Source: Prevotellaceae bacterium UBA1726 (GTDB lineage Bacteria; Bacteroidota; Bacteroidia; Bacteroidales; Bacteroidaceae). From it: a DNA stretch of 64,000 nt. This document shows positions 55,501 to 62,983 of the stretch, in pieces. The notes beneath the pieces are model-generated. The model was given only the letters and a program-made list of their open reading frames with translations. It ran no database searches and was not told the origin of the DNA. A program made the translations under genes and the position numbers. The stretch lies in contig DCIM01000039.1 in assembly GCA_002316005.1 (NCBI GenBank), forward strand, positions 10,712 to 74,711, written 5' to 3'. Within the stretch, counting starts at the first letter, position 1, and each line of letters starts with the position of its first letter.

Positions 55501-57530
55501 ATTCAAATGGTTATTTCCAGATGGCGGGTACAAAGGATGCATTCAACGAGTGGTTGAGCATTGCTCGTAATGCGGCTGATGCTTCTGCCTACGAGACTTT
55601 GCGCCAAAAGGTTGACATCGACGAATACACCAACTATTGGGCTGCAGTTTCCTATATTGGATGTTCCGACTGGATTTGCAACAACAATAATGTGAAGGGC
55701 TATCGCTCACTTCCTGATGGCAAGTTCCACCTGACTATCCTCGACCAGGATTGGGGTTGGAGCAACACATCTGCACTCTATAATCTTGAGGGCAACTACG
55801 GTAACGAACTGCTCCAGATCTACAACTACACAAAGCAGAATCCTGACTATCGCCGTCAATTTGTCGATGCATATTGCATCCTCAACGGTAGTGTCTTCGC
55901 TCCTGAGCGTTGTGAGGCCTTCGGCGACAGCATCTGTAATCTTGTGGCTCCTGCTCTTGCCTTTGAGGGAAAGGAACCATGGGGCTCATATAACGAGCAG
56001 AAGAACAACATGACAAGTGAGTCGGCTCGTGCCTCTCGCATGTCAGCCTTGCGCAATTGCTACGGATTAGATGAGGGAATGAATATCCAACTCCGTTCGA
56101 CTATCTCAGAGGCATCGTTCCGCATCAACAACCAGCCTGTACCTACGGGCAAGTTCAATGGAACGCTCTTTGCCCCTGTTGACATTGAGGTTTCGGCTCC
56201 TTCGGGTTATACATTCGGTGGTTGGAAGGCTCTGCAGAGTTATGCGTTTGTTCCTTTCTCTTATGGTAGTGAGTGGAGATACTATGATCAAGGTTCACTC
56301 GACAACCAACCTTCATGGACTCGTGCAAAGACCGACTCATGGGGTGTAGGAAATGCTCCTTTGGGCTACGGCAAGAGCGACATCGCAACAACTATCAACT
56401 ATGGCGATGATGCGAGCAACAAGTATCCTACTTATTATTTCCGCAAGGATTTCACGCTTGATACAGCATTGAATGCAGAGGATGAGGTACGACTCAACTA
56501 TGTAGAGGACGATGGATTCGTTATTTATGTCAACGGTCGTGAGGCGGGCAGATACAACATGCCTGAGGGTGACATCACTTTTGATACATATGCACCTACT
56601 TATGCCAACGGCAATCCTGATCGCGGAACGCTCATGCTCGATGCATCGCTCTTCCAGAAGGGTACAAACCGCATTGCCGTAGAGGTACACAACAATGTGG
56701 CGGGGTCGTCGGATATCTATTGGGATGCCGAGCTGTCTATCGTTTCTGCAAGTAGCGATGATATCATCTCTACCAACAGAACCCTCAGCCTTGAGGAGGA
56801 TCAGAATATGGAACTCATCGCAATATTCAACCCATTACCTGATGAGTATCTCATTGCTGCGGGACAGACACCAGTTGTCATCAACGAGGTGAGTGCGTCA
56901 AACTCAATCTTTGTCAATGACTACTACAAGAAGAACGACTGGATTGAGCTCTACAACACCACAAACGAAGATATTGATGTTGCGGGAATGTATATCTCCG
57001 ATAATCCAAGCAAACCAGAGAAATATCAGATTGCAAAGGCTGCCGACAAGGAGTCAACAATTATCCCTGCTCACGGATATCTGGTGATTTGGGCAGACAA
57101 GCTTGATCCACTGTCGCAACTTCATGCCACATTCAAGTTGGGCAATGCAGATGGGGAGATGGTAATACTCACAGCCGAGGACGGTTCATGGTGCGACAGT
57201 CTGGTTTATATGGCACATACGGGTGAAGAGACTGTTGGACGCTATCCTGATGGTGGTAGTCGCATTTACAAGATGACCAAACCAACCATTAATGCGCAGA
57301 ACACTCTTACTACTTATGCCGAGTGGATATCGGGTGAGAATGAGGACTTCGACCTTGAGAAATATCTCCAGGGTATTGACAATCCTTTGTCTGCTGCCAA
57401 CGGAACTGCCAAGACGGAGTACTTCTCAATTGATGGTATGCGTCTGAATTCTCTCCAGCGAGGAGTGAACATCATCCGCCAGACAAATGCCGACGGCACA
57501 GTTACGACACGAAGAGTGGTAATCAAATAA
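52551..57530 (+). CDS. secreted CotH-kinase/lamin-tail multidomain protein (2), giant
   Basis: A 1659-aa paralog of the preceding protein. Signal peptide (MKKPTILLLTFFAINSFAQG), jelly-roll (about 60-200), carbohydrate-binding-like domain (about 235-380), second jelly-roll (about 415-545), lamin-tail (about 560-690), chitobiase-like (about 700-775), CotH kinase (about 780-1110; RNGGNDND, LNLREPNN, LTILDQDWGWS), third jelly-roll (about 1240-1380), lamin-tail (about 1450-1570) and the same C-terminal end (MRLNSLQRGVNIIR). The last about 200 residues are nearly identical to the paralog, showing duplication or gene conversion. Function: surface binding or modification, unproven. Confidence 0.87.
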   Translation: MKKPTILLLTFFAINSFAQGITGVNATKVILPSTYYSSEAYTVPTYVINPWEYTPWGTERDCYGAPPADNQGKQWYQNGYTLTDGESSWSPETSPFFSGEYYNGMPSFRWTTDNYAADIYFIRSFTINEKLPSNVYLAFGHDDGCSEFYINGTLVVQTATNWDESAFTKLSDEQRALIKTDGSENIIAVHVHNNFGGAFADCGIYAIPEDAANIGNLAMGFNAPWTARLLFNSEGGYNYQNNNNESEIHGWEKLYEAKADDVYSISMPTAAMEPDWGKVQFKTPINLEASHKYSFKATILSDKNIDDVNFSLCENENADNSIHSSNFSLRGGSAYTINLSNLTGTTISDLMIAFGFPTEDDNTTIKVSGMSLVDNTTNTELWVGTSYYNYMYYYDLQSNTRIPDMKIVGRQETMSWAEAEFDDSMWETATMPIGNWGYMSEVRTIWPGGDNTNYWIRRTFELDEVKGTTAYTLNVCHDDAYSIYVNGHLIDTASGWTDGKNFIKLEVPARFLQVGKNVIATYIQQNWGGKFYDCGMTAKENAYEDSDIDVDKPGSLIANEIEVANIDQIIDNSFNYGAWIELYNKSDKRIALDYLYVSDDPQDLRKFMLPANSGVIQPKGYRCIFFDHNSADGVYGDTANKQVAFKLNNDGGTIYISEDGKTPFITATYPAAISRCSYARKSVDSDEWGMNGEPTPNAANSDKFANTRLTAPVVDTDSRLFTDNFDISVTIPQGATLRYTTDGTAPTLSNGQTSTDGKFNVFASCNYRFRLFQDGYLPSPVVTRSYIYRDNDYYLPVISITTDNANLYDDTIGVYVDGTNGVAGRNHGASNINMDWERPVNFEYITADNKMGVNMEAEFTISGGWSRHYAPASFKIKATKVNEGKNSIDFPFFPCKPHNKYKQILIRNGGNDNDSQYHGRVRDAITQETLISSGFYVDAQDYQPVHVFFNGRYIAQLNLREPNNKYNGTANYGYDDDEMDAFEYSNGYFQMAGTKDAFNEWLSIARNAADASAYETLRQKVDIDEYTNYWAAVSYIGCSDWICNNNNVKGYRSLPDGKFHLTILDQDWGWSNTSALYNLEGNYGNELLQIYNYTKQNPDYRRQFVDAYCILNGSVFAPERCEAFGDSICNLVAPALAFEGKEPWGSYNEQKNNMTSESARASRMSALRNCYGLDEGMNIQLRSTISEASFRINNQPVPTGKFNGTLFAPVDIEVSAPSGYTFGGWKALQSYAFVPFSYGSEWRYYDQGSLDNQPSWTRAKTDSWGVGNAPLGYGKSDIATTINYGDDASNKYPTYYFRKDFTLDTALNAEDEVRLNYVEDDGFVIYVNGREAGRYNMPEGDITFDTYAPTYANGNPDRGTLMLDASLFQKGTNRIAVEVHNNVAGSSDIYWDAELSIVSASSDDIISTNRTLSLEEDQNMELIAIFNPLPDEYLIAAGQTPVVINEVSASNSIFVNDYYKKNDWIELYNTTNEDIDVAGMYISDNPSKPEKYQIAKAADKESTIIPAHGYLVIWADKLDPLSQLHATFKLGNADGEMVILTAEDGSWCDSLVYMAHTGEETVGRYPDGGSRIYKMTKPTINAQNTLTTYAEWISGENEDFDLEKYLQGIDNPLSAANGTAKTEYFSIDGMRLNSLQRGVNIIRQTNADGTVTTRRVVIK

Positions 57531-57534
57531 ACAA

Positions 57535-57570
57535 CAAAAAAAAGGACTCCAGAAATGGGGTCCTTTATTG
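57535..57570. terminator. bidirectional terminator between CotH operon and small-ORF unit
   Basis: AAAGGACTCC, loop AGAAAT, GGGGTCCTTT, with an A-run on the left that becomes a T-run on the minus strand. It ends both the rightward CotH operon and the leftward small-ORF transcript. Confidence 0.85.
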
Positions 57571-57601
57571 TTTCAATTCATATACTAACTTAATTCCTTT
57601 T

Positions 57602-57751
57602 TTATTGTTTCATTTTTGAATAAAGAGAGGCTGATACCAACCAGAACATCTCCGATCCAATAGGTTGAACTGTATTGCCATCAAACTCTTTCCAAACCGA
57701 AGGGGCAACATTCATGCCGCTACCCTTCAACCAATTAACTACTTTTCTCAT
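57602..57751 (-). CDS. small protein of 49 aa, unknown function
   Basis: A 49-codon ORF on the minus strand, beginning MRKVVNWLKGSGMNVAPSVW, and ending LVSASLYSKMKQ. The first part could be amphipathic, the second (SEMFWLVSASLYS) moderately hydrophobic. It lies 54 bp downstream of a 27-codon ORF with the same MRK start, behind one exact promoter, and is followed by an intrinsic terminator. Codons look normal. No family recognised; reality as a protein is inferred from transcript architecture. Confidence 0.5.
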   Translation of the reverse strand: MRKVVNWLKGSGMNVAPSVWKEFDGNTVQPIGSEMFWLVSASLYSKMKQ

Positions 57752-57805
57752 GATACCAATTCTTTTCGTGTGTTGATAAAATAACGATAGGAAGTCTCTT
57801 GCAGC

Positions 57806-57889
57806 CTACTTGCTGTTCAACATGTAGTGAAGCACCATTGGGTCAAACTGTGCATTCACCTTCTCAATGAATTTCATAATCTTTCTCAT
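57806..57889 (-). CDS. very small protein of 27 aa, unknown function
   Basis: ORF MRKIMKFIEKVNAQFDPMVL... (27 aa) on the minus strand. Predicted amphipathic helix at the start. A further 19-codon ORF (57945-57886, MFNLCRRSLDLWRIKKREL) ends on it with an ATGA-type overlap, so translation may be coupled. The leader also contains GAGCCC/GGGCTC (57997-57992 and 57960-57955 on the minus strand) as a possible stem. Too short for homology judgement; might be a peptide, a leader or part of a regulatory RNA. Confidence 0.4.
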   Translation of the reverse strand: MRKIMKFIEKVNAQFDPMVLHYMLNSK

Positions 57890-58004
57890 AATTCTCTCTT
57901 TTTTATGCGCCACAGATCTAATGACCTTCGGCACAGGTTAAACATGTGTTCTTCGAGCCCTTGTGATGTGTTATCCTGAGTGTCTCATGGCGGGCTCATC
58001 AATC

Positions 58005-58033
58005 CATTTCGTCGGCAAAGTTAAGACGAAATG
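58005..58033. promoter_or_regulatory. dyad operator candidate around a -7 box
   Basis: CATTTCGTC (58005-58013) and GACGAAATG (58025-58033) are perfect 9-bp inverted repeats separated by 11 bp holding the -7 box of the small-ORF promoter. Half-site-like words AATTTCGTG (about 58059) and CATTTCGTG (58116-58124) follow upstream. Confidence 0.65.
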
Positions 58034-58046
58034 CTCTCCTCGCAAA
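58016..58046 (-). promoter_or_regulatory. promoter of the small-ORF unit
   Basis: Minus-strand TTTG (58046-58043), exactly 19 bp, TAACTTTG (58023-58016). Start near 58009, about 120 nt before the 27-aa ORF. Confidence 0.75.
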
Positions 58047-58167
58047 GTTTTTTTCCCAATTTCGTGTGTTTTTCCGTGTTTCATTGACAAAGGTCCATAA
58101 ATCACCCGCTTTCGCCATTTCGTGACTAAAATCAATGCTCTTTTCTGGCAAATAGTATCATTTCTCA

Positions 58168-58188
58168 TCATTTGTCTTTGCCAAATGA
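58168..58188. promoter_or_regulatory. inverted repeat over the GH92 promoter -33 region
   Basis: TCATTTG and CAAATGA are perfect 7-bp arms around TCTTTGC, which includes the -33 TTTG. Outer hexamers TCATTT/AAATGA equal those of the 22-bp arrays, though spacing differs. Operator candidate. Confidence 0.55.
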
Positions 58189-58207
58189 CAAAGAATTGCT
58201 ACCTTTG
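58177..58207 (+). promoter_or_regulatory. promoter of the GH92 gene
   Basis: TTTG (58177-58180), 19 bp, TACCTTTG (58200-58207); leader about 18 nt to the ATG at 58232. Confidence 0.8.
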
Positions 58208-58231
58208 TAACAAACCAACAAACAAATTCCC

Positions 58232-60469
58232 ATGAAGTTGAATTTCCATCGTTCTTCATTGTTCCTCGCCCTACTTTTGGCGGCACTTCCCCTCACGCTT
58301 TTGGCACGCGATTACACTAACCTCGTTGACACACGAACGGGTACAAATTCGCGTTTTGAATTAAGTCGTGGCAACACCTACCCCGCCACTGGTATGCCGT
58401 TTGCGATGCATCTTTGGTCGCCTCAAACTGGAATTGACAACAACGGATGGAAATACACCTACCCTGCCAAGGAACTGCGAGGATTAACCCTCTCACACCA
58501 ATGCAGTCCATGGACCAAAGATTATGCCTCAATATCGCTTTTTCCAGAAACTGGCGAATTACGATTTGCCTCTGCTAAGCGTGGGGCACGATTCAAACAT
58601 CAGGATGAGATTGCACAACCTCATTATTATAAGGTGTCATTGAAAAACGGCATTACTGCAGAGATGGCCCCTACTGAGCGTTGCTGCCATTTCCGTTTTC
58701 AGTTTCCTCAAGACCAGCCTGCTTTCATCCTACTCGACCAAATGCACGAGAAAGGTGAAATTTCGTTCGACAGTTCAAAGAAGAGTCTTACGGGGTATAT
58801 CATTTCAAGTCAGCGCAGCAGTTGTGGCATGCACAACTACTTCGTAGTGGAGTTCTCGCAGCCTTTCACTCAATCCAATCTTTGGGAGGAGGACAAAGAG
58901 CATGGTGGATATGTGGAGTTCAAGGGCGGACAGACCATTGAAGTTCGCGTGGGTACATCTTATATTAGTCTTGAGCAGGCTCGCTTGAACCTTAAGCGCG
59001 AGATGGGCGACAACAAGGATTTCAACGCCACACGCTTCAAGGGACAGCAGACATGGAACGAACTTCTCGGAAGAATTGATGTTGAAGGGGCCACAGACGA
59101 AGAGACGCGTACTTTCTATGGATGTCTGTTCCGGGCGAACCTCTTCTCTCGCAAATTCTACGAACTCGACAATAACGATAAACCTTATTACTATAGTCCT
59201 TATGATAATAAGGTACACGAGGGATATATGTACACCGACAATGGATTCTGGGATTCTTTCCGTTCGCAGTTTCCACTTTCAAATATCCTCCACCCTACTC
59301 AGCAAGGCCGATATATGAATGCCATGCTCGATGCCTACGACCAGATGGGTTGGCTTCCTTCATGGTCGTTTCCTGGCGAACAGGGAGGAATGATTGGTAA
59401 TCACGCCATCTCGCTCTTTGCCGATTGCTGGGCTAAGGGCATTCGCACCTTTGACCCAAAGCGCGTCCTCGAGGCTTATATCCACGAGGTTTCGGAAAAC
59501 GGACCTTTGGGGGATGCAAACGGAAGATTGGGCTTTGAGGACTATTGGACTATAGGATATGTGCCTTACCCAGAACATGATTATGGTAGTGCCATGACAC
59601 TCGAATATGCCTACGATGACTTCTGCGGTCTGCTGTTTGCAGATATAGCCTGCAACAAGGAGTGGCAGGAGCGTTTCTCGAAATCAATATTCAACTATCG
59701 TAACATTTTCTCCAAGGAGGTGGGGTTCATGCGTGGACGAAACAGAAACGGCGAATGGACTCCTGATTTCCGCCCTGGTGGTTGGGGAGGTCCGTTCATT
59801 GAGGCCAACCCTTGGCACTACAACTGGTCGGTCATGCATGATGTGGAGGGATTGATTCGCCTCTACGGAAGCGACAAGGCATTTACAGACAAACTGGACT
59901 CGGTCTTTGCCACCCGTCCAATCATCGATTTCGGATTCTATCCTGACATCTACAACGAGATGGTAGAAATGGTTATTGCCGACCTTGGACAGTATGCACA
60001 CGGCAATCAGCCAATCCAGCACATGCCTTATCTCTATTGCTATGCCGGTCAACCATGGAAGACTCAGTACTGGGTGCGTGAGATCATGCGCAAACTCTAC
60101 AACACCTCTCCTAACGGCTACCCTGGTGATGAGGACCAAGGGGCAATGTCATCGTGGTATGTTCTGTCAGCTCTCGGCATCTACGCTGTCACACCGGGCA
60201 CAACACAGTATGTAATTGGCAGTCCTCTTTTCCGAAAAGTAGTACTGACTCTTGAAAACGGCAAGCAACTGACCATCATTGCCGACAACAACTCTGAGGA
60301 TAATGTATATATCCAGTCGGCAACTCTCAATGGTAAAGTTCTTGAGAAGAATTACATCGATTATAATGATATCATCAATGGTGGAACACTTCATTTCGTC
60401 ATGGGCGAAGAACCAAACACGAGTCGTTGCTCCACTCGTGAGGCAGCACCTTTCTCTGTCACGAAATAA
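58232..60469 (+). CDS. glycoside hydrolase family 92 alpha-mannosidase
   Basis: A 745-aa exported enzyme with signal peptide (LFLALLLAALPLTLLA, cleavage before RDY). N-terminal beta-sandwich (about 25-240) and a C-terminal (alpha/alpha)6 barrel. GNTYPATGMPFAMHLWSPQT and GYPGDEDQGAMSSWYVLSAL are GH92 signatures, the latter with catalytic acidic residues; YTDNGFWDSFR is also typical. GH92 enzymes are Ca-dependent exo-alpha-mannosidases acting on N-glycans or yeast mannan. Linkage specificity cannot be read. Gene is alone behind its promoter; with fucI-fucA-fucP it fits use of host or dietary glycans. Confidence 0.92.
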   Translation: MKLNFHRSSLFLALLLAALPLTLLARDYTNLVDTRTGTNSRFELSRGNTYPATGMPFAMHLWSPQTGIDNNGWKYTYPAKELRGLTLSHQCSPWTKDYASISLFPETGELRFASAKRGARFKHQDEIAQPHYYKVSLKNGITAEMAPTERCCHFRFQFPQDQPAFILLDQMHEKGEISFDSSKKSLTGYIISSQRSSCGMHNYFVVEFSQPFTQSNLWEEDKEHGGYVEFKGGQTIEVRVGTSYISLEQARLNLKREMGDNKDFNATRFKGQQTWNELLGRIDVEGATDEETRTFYGCLFRANLFSRKFYELDNNDKPYYYSPYDNKVHEGYMYTDNGFWDSFRSQFPLSNILHPTQQGRYMNAMLDAYDQMGWLPSWSFPGEQGGMIGNHAISLFADCWAKGIRTFDPKRVLEAYIHEVSENGPLGDANGRLGFEDYWTIGYVPYPEHDYGSAMTLEYAYDDFCGLLFADIACNKEWQERFSKSIFNYRNIFSKEVGFMRGRNRNGEWTPDFRPGGWGGPFIEANPWHYNWSVMHDVEGLIRLYGSDKAFTDKLDSVFATRPIIDFGFYPDIYNEMVEMVIADLGQYAHGNQPIQHMPYLYCYAGQPWKTQYWVREIMRKLYNTSPNGYPGDEDQGAMSSWYVLSALGIYAVTPGTTQYVIGSPLFRKVVLTLENGKQLTIIADNNSEDNVYIQSATLNGKVLEKNYIDYNDIINGGTLHFVMGEEPNTSRCSTREAAPFSVTK

Positions 60470-60550
60470 GTATTATGAAGGCTTTATAAGCGAGACAAAC
60501 CATCGCAAAGAAGAAAAATTAGGGTAAAAACAAAAAAAAGTACCGGAAAA

Positions 60551-60582
60551 TTTGCGAGTTTCAAAAAATAGCATTACCTTTG
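60551..60582 (+). promoter_or_regulatory. promoter of tRNA-Ser
   Basis: TTTG (60551-60554), 20 bp, TACCTTTG (60575-60582), about 40 bp before the tRNA. Confidence 0.75.
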
Positions 60583-60621
60583 CACTCGCTTTTAGACCAG
60601 AAGCCTATCCAATGATAGTTT

Positions 60622-60706
60622 GGAGAGATGTCAGAGTGGTCGAATGTGCCGGTCTTGAAAACCGGTGTACCGAGAGGTACCGGGGGTTCGAATCCCTCTC
60701 TCTCCG
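60622..60706 (+). tRNA. tRNA-Ser(UGA)
   Basis: Acceptor strands GGAGAGA (60622-60628) and TCTCTCC (60699-60705) pair fully. Anticodon loop CTTGAAA gives UGA, with stem CCGGT/ACCGG. A long variable arm (GTACCGAGAGGTAC) is typical of class II tRNA-Ser, and the T arm is GGGGGTTCGAATCCCTC. CCA is not encoded. Its 3' end is partly repeated downstream, before an integrase gene. Confidence 0.96.
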
Positions 60707-60715
60707 CGATAAAAC

Positions 60716-60757
60716 AGACGTAACAAACTGATAATCAGTTTGTTACGTCTTGTTTTT
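60716..60757 (+). terminator. strong terminator after tRNA-Ser
   Basis: AGACGTAACAAACTGA and its exact complement (60735-60750) make a 16-bp perfect stem with a 3-nt loop, followed by TGTTTTTG. Confidence 0.88.
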
Positions 60758-60777
60758 GTATAATGTGTTAATTTGCT

Positions 60778-60798
60778 TTCGAGTTCCGCTCTCTCCGC
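60778..60798 (+). repeat. degenerate copy of tRNA-Ser 3' end, candidate att site
   Basis: TTCGAGTTCCGCTCTCTCCGC here matches the tRNA 3' end (60687-60707) at 18 of 21 positions, with the last ten bases (CTCTCTCCGC) identical. It lies 91 bp downstream, on the integrase side, as expected for an attachment remnant of an element that integrates in this tRNA gene. Confidence 0.65.
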
Positions 60799-60957
60799 TA
60801 TTTTACAATACTAAACTACTGATTTTCAATAGATAAAGTAATACCATATTACTGATATTACTCATATTCATGGACAATACACGGACGTTTTATGGACACT
60901 GATTTGTCATAACGCTTCTATCCCAGAATTGGTCATTCCATTGTTTTTCATTATATT

Positions 60958-62151
60958 ATGTGCATTTATCAATCATATTTAAATGGACATATTATGGACG
61001 CAACAAATTCTCAAAATCTCAAGCCATTGAGTTTTTACGGTCTGAGAAACTTTACAGACCCACATTTACACAAAACAAGTAAATGGTACATCGATTTCTG
61101 TGCTATGGATCCTGCCAGTGGAAGGATGAAAAGAAAAAAGTACTACGTAAAGATGCATCATTCAATTCGAATGAGAAATAAAATTGCATCTGAAATGCTA
61201 GCCTTTCTTACGTCACTGCTTTATAGCGGATGGTCACCATGGGCAGCTAATGATTATTCTGCTGCAATGACAGCATTCGCGGATTGTATGGATATGTATT
61301 TACGCCATGTGTCGCAGTTTAGTAAAAAGAATACACGTGACAGTTACTCATCACGTGTGAAAGTCTTACGAGAGTTTATAACTACCCAGGATAAACCGAT
61401 TATTATGGCTTATCAGTTTGATACAGCGTTCTGTTGTAGTTTCCTGGATTACATCTTTATCGAGAAACAGGACTCGGCTCGGACTCGTAACAACTATCGT
61501 GACTGGTTGTTTACATTTGCCGAATTCCTTCGACAGAGAGATATCATAAAGCATAATCCCGTTACGCCAATCGGTCATTTAAAGGAGGATGTTAAACACC
61601 GTAAGGATTTGACTTCATCAATGCTATCAAGGTTATCTTCATATCTGAAGAAGCGTGACAAGTACTTTTATCTCGCTTGCATGATGGAATACTACTCCTT
61701 TATCCGACCAAACGAGCTAAGCTACTTGAAAATTGATGATATCAGAGTCAAGGCTCAGACAATCCATCTTTCTGCAGATTACAGCAAGAACGGGATTGAG
61801 AATGATGTGGCATTGAACGAAAATGTCACCAAGCTAATGCTTGAACTTGGAGTGCTTACGAAGCCAAACCACTATTTCCTGTTCAGTACAGACTGCATGC
61901 CTGGTGAGGTTCATGTCGATCCTGACATGTTCAATAAGAAATGGAAGGAAATACGTAAATCCCTTGGATGGAGCGACCATTTTCAATTCTATTCCCTGAA
62001 GGATTCCGGCATAAGAGACTTGGCTAATGCAGAAGGGGTAACTGTGGCGCGCGACCAGGCTCGTCACGCTGACATTGCGACAACCAACATGTACGTCCAA
62101 CAGCACAAGGTACATGAATGTGCAAAGCATTTCAAAGGAGCGATGGACTGA
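60958..62151 (+). CDS. tyrosine recombinase (integrase)
   Basis: A 397-aa site-specific recombinase: N-terminal arm-binding region (about 20-80, SFYGLRNFTDPHLHKTSKWY), SAM-like core-binding domain (about 105-215), catalytic domain with Arg at FIRPNELSYL (about 248), LKDSGIR in box II (the usual HxLR His is Lys here), H at ARHADIATT and Tyr at NMYV. The type is common in Bacteroidetes integrative elements. It lies 250 bp from tRNA-Ser and the duplicated tRNA end, so it is the likely integrase of an island there. Start may be ATG 60994 instead. Confidence 0.87.
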   Translation: MCIYQSYLNGHIMDATNSQNLKPLSFYGLRNFTDPHLHKTSKWYIDFCAMDPASGRMKRKKYYVKMHHSIRMRNKIASEMLAFLTSLLYSGWSPWAANDYSAAMTAFADCMDMYLRHVSQFSKKNTRDSYSSRVKVLREFITTQDKPIIMAYQFDTAFCCSFLDYIFIEKQDSARTRNNYRDWLFTFAEFLRQRDIIKHNPVTPIGHLKEDVKHRKDLTSSMLSRLSSYLKKRDKYFYLACMMEYYSFIRPNELSYLKIDDIRVKAQTIHLSADYSKNGIENDVALNENVTKLMLELGVLTKPNHYFLFSTDCMPGEVHVDPDMFNKKWKEIRKSLGWSDHFQFYSLKDSGIRDLANAEGVTVARDQARHADIATTNMYVQQHKVHECAKHFKGAMD

Positions 62152-62273
62152 ATGTCTGCCCATTGGATGAACTGAATGTTTTGAAAAGCAGGAACATTTA
62201 CTGTTTGAAATCAAGGATTACAGACACAATCCTCTTCCTCTGATTTCGTTTAACTCCCATGAACATAATGTAG

Positions 62274-62765
62274 TTTTTTCTCTTTGTTTACAAGGGGATT
62301 CTAGGATGCATCACCTATTGCAAGCAGAACCGCATCGACATACTCTGTACAAGTGAGTTAAGTCGTATCAACCGTGGATCTGTTTTCGACACTATGAATT
62401 TTGTGAAGGAACTGATGGATGCAGGAATCAATCTCTATTCACAGAAGGAACAGTTTACACTACTCGATGATGATGGGAAGCCAAGTATCTTCGCTCCCGT
62501 CCTACTGAGTTGCCTGTCTCTCGCTAATACCTTGGAACTCGAAAGCATAAAGTTCAGGCTACAATCGGGAAGGCAGAACGCTATAAAAAGAGGTGTTAAG
62601 ATGGGTAGGAAGGTCGGCTCAGTGAAAACCATAGAGCAGCTGGCCAAGGAATACCCGGCAGTCATCAAATCTCTCAAGCGTGGGCAGTCAATCCGGAATA
62701 CCGCTAGGATATGTGGTGTATCGGTGAGTACTGTTCAGAGAGTAAAGAAAGCACTCCTCTTATAA
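62274..62765 (+). pseudogene. serine recombinase remnant (C-terminal part)
   Basis: The frame opens after TAG at 62271 and contains RIDILCTSELSRINRGSVFD, matching the end of the catalytic domain of resolvase/invertase enzymes, then FVKELMDAGINLYSQKEQ, SGRQNAIKRGVKMGRKVGS and a C-terminal HTH (IRNTARICGVSVSTVQRV). The first about 60 residues with the catalytic Ser (YxRVS) are absent and there is no good start codon before ATG 62394. It is a 5'-deleted gene, unless the 123-aa product from 62394 is kept as a DNA-binding protein. Confidence 0.75.
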
Positions 62766-62770
62766 ACCTA

Positions 62771-62801
62771 GGAGGGCATCAGACTAAAAATGGTGTCCTC
62801 C
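62771..62801 (+). other. hairpin after the recombinase remnant
   Basis: GGAGGGCATCA and TGGTGTCCTCC form an 11-bp stem (two G-U pairs) around GACTAAAAA. No U-run follows. The stretch 62802-62983 holds a terminator-like hairpin and no gene. Confidence 0.55.
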
Positions 62802-62888
62802 ATTAATACCGAGGGGGAGGCTCAACTGAAGTCTCCATTAAACTGTAATCTGCATTAAACCGAAATCTGCATTGGGGATAGACGAAAA

Positions 62889-62922
62889 CGAGCCAGGCTT
62901 ATGCTTGGCTCGAGTTGTTTTC
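62889..62922 (+). terminator. terminator-like hairpin
   Basis: CGAGCCA...TGGCTCG stem with inner GC/GC pairs and loop TTAT, followed by AGTTGTTTTC on the plus strand. Confidence 0.6.
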
Positions 62923-62983
62923 AAGACTTTTATTATGTAAATGTATTTTTTTTGTATACATATTATTAATCATTTAGTATTTA

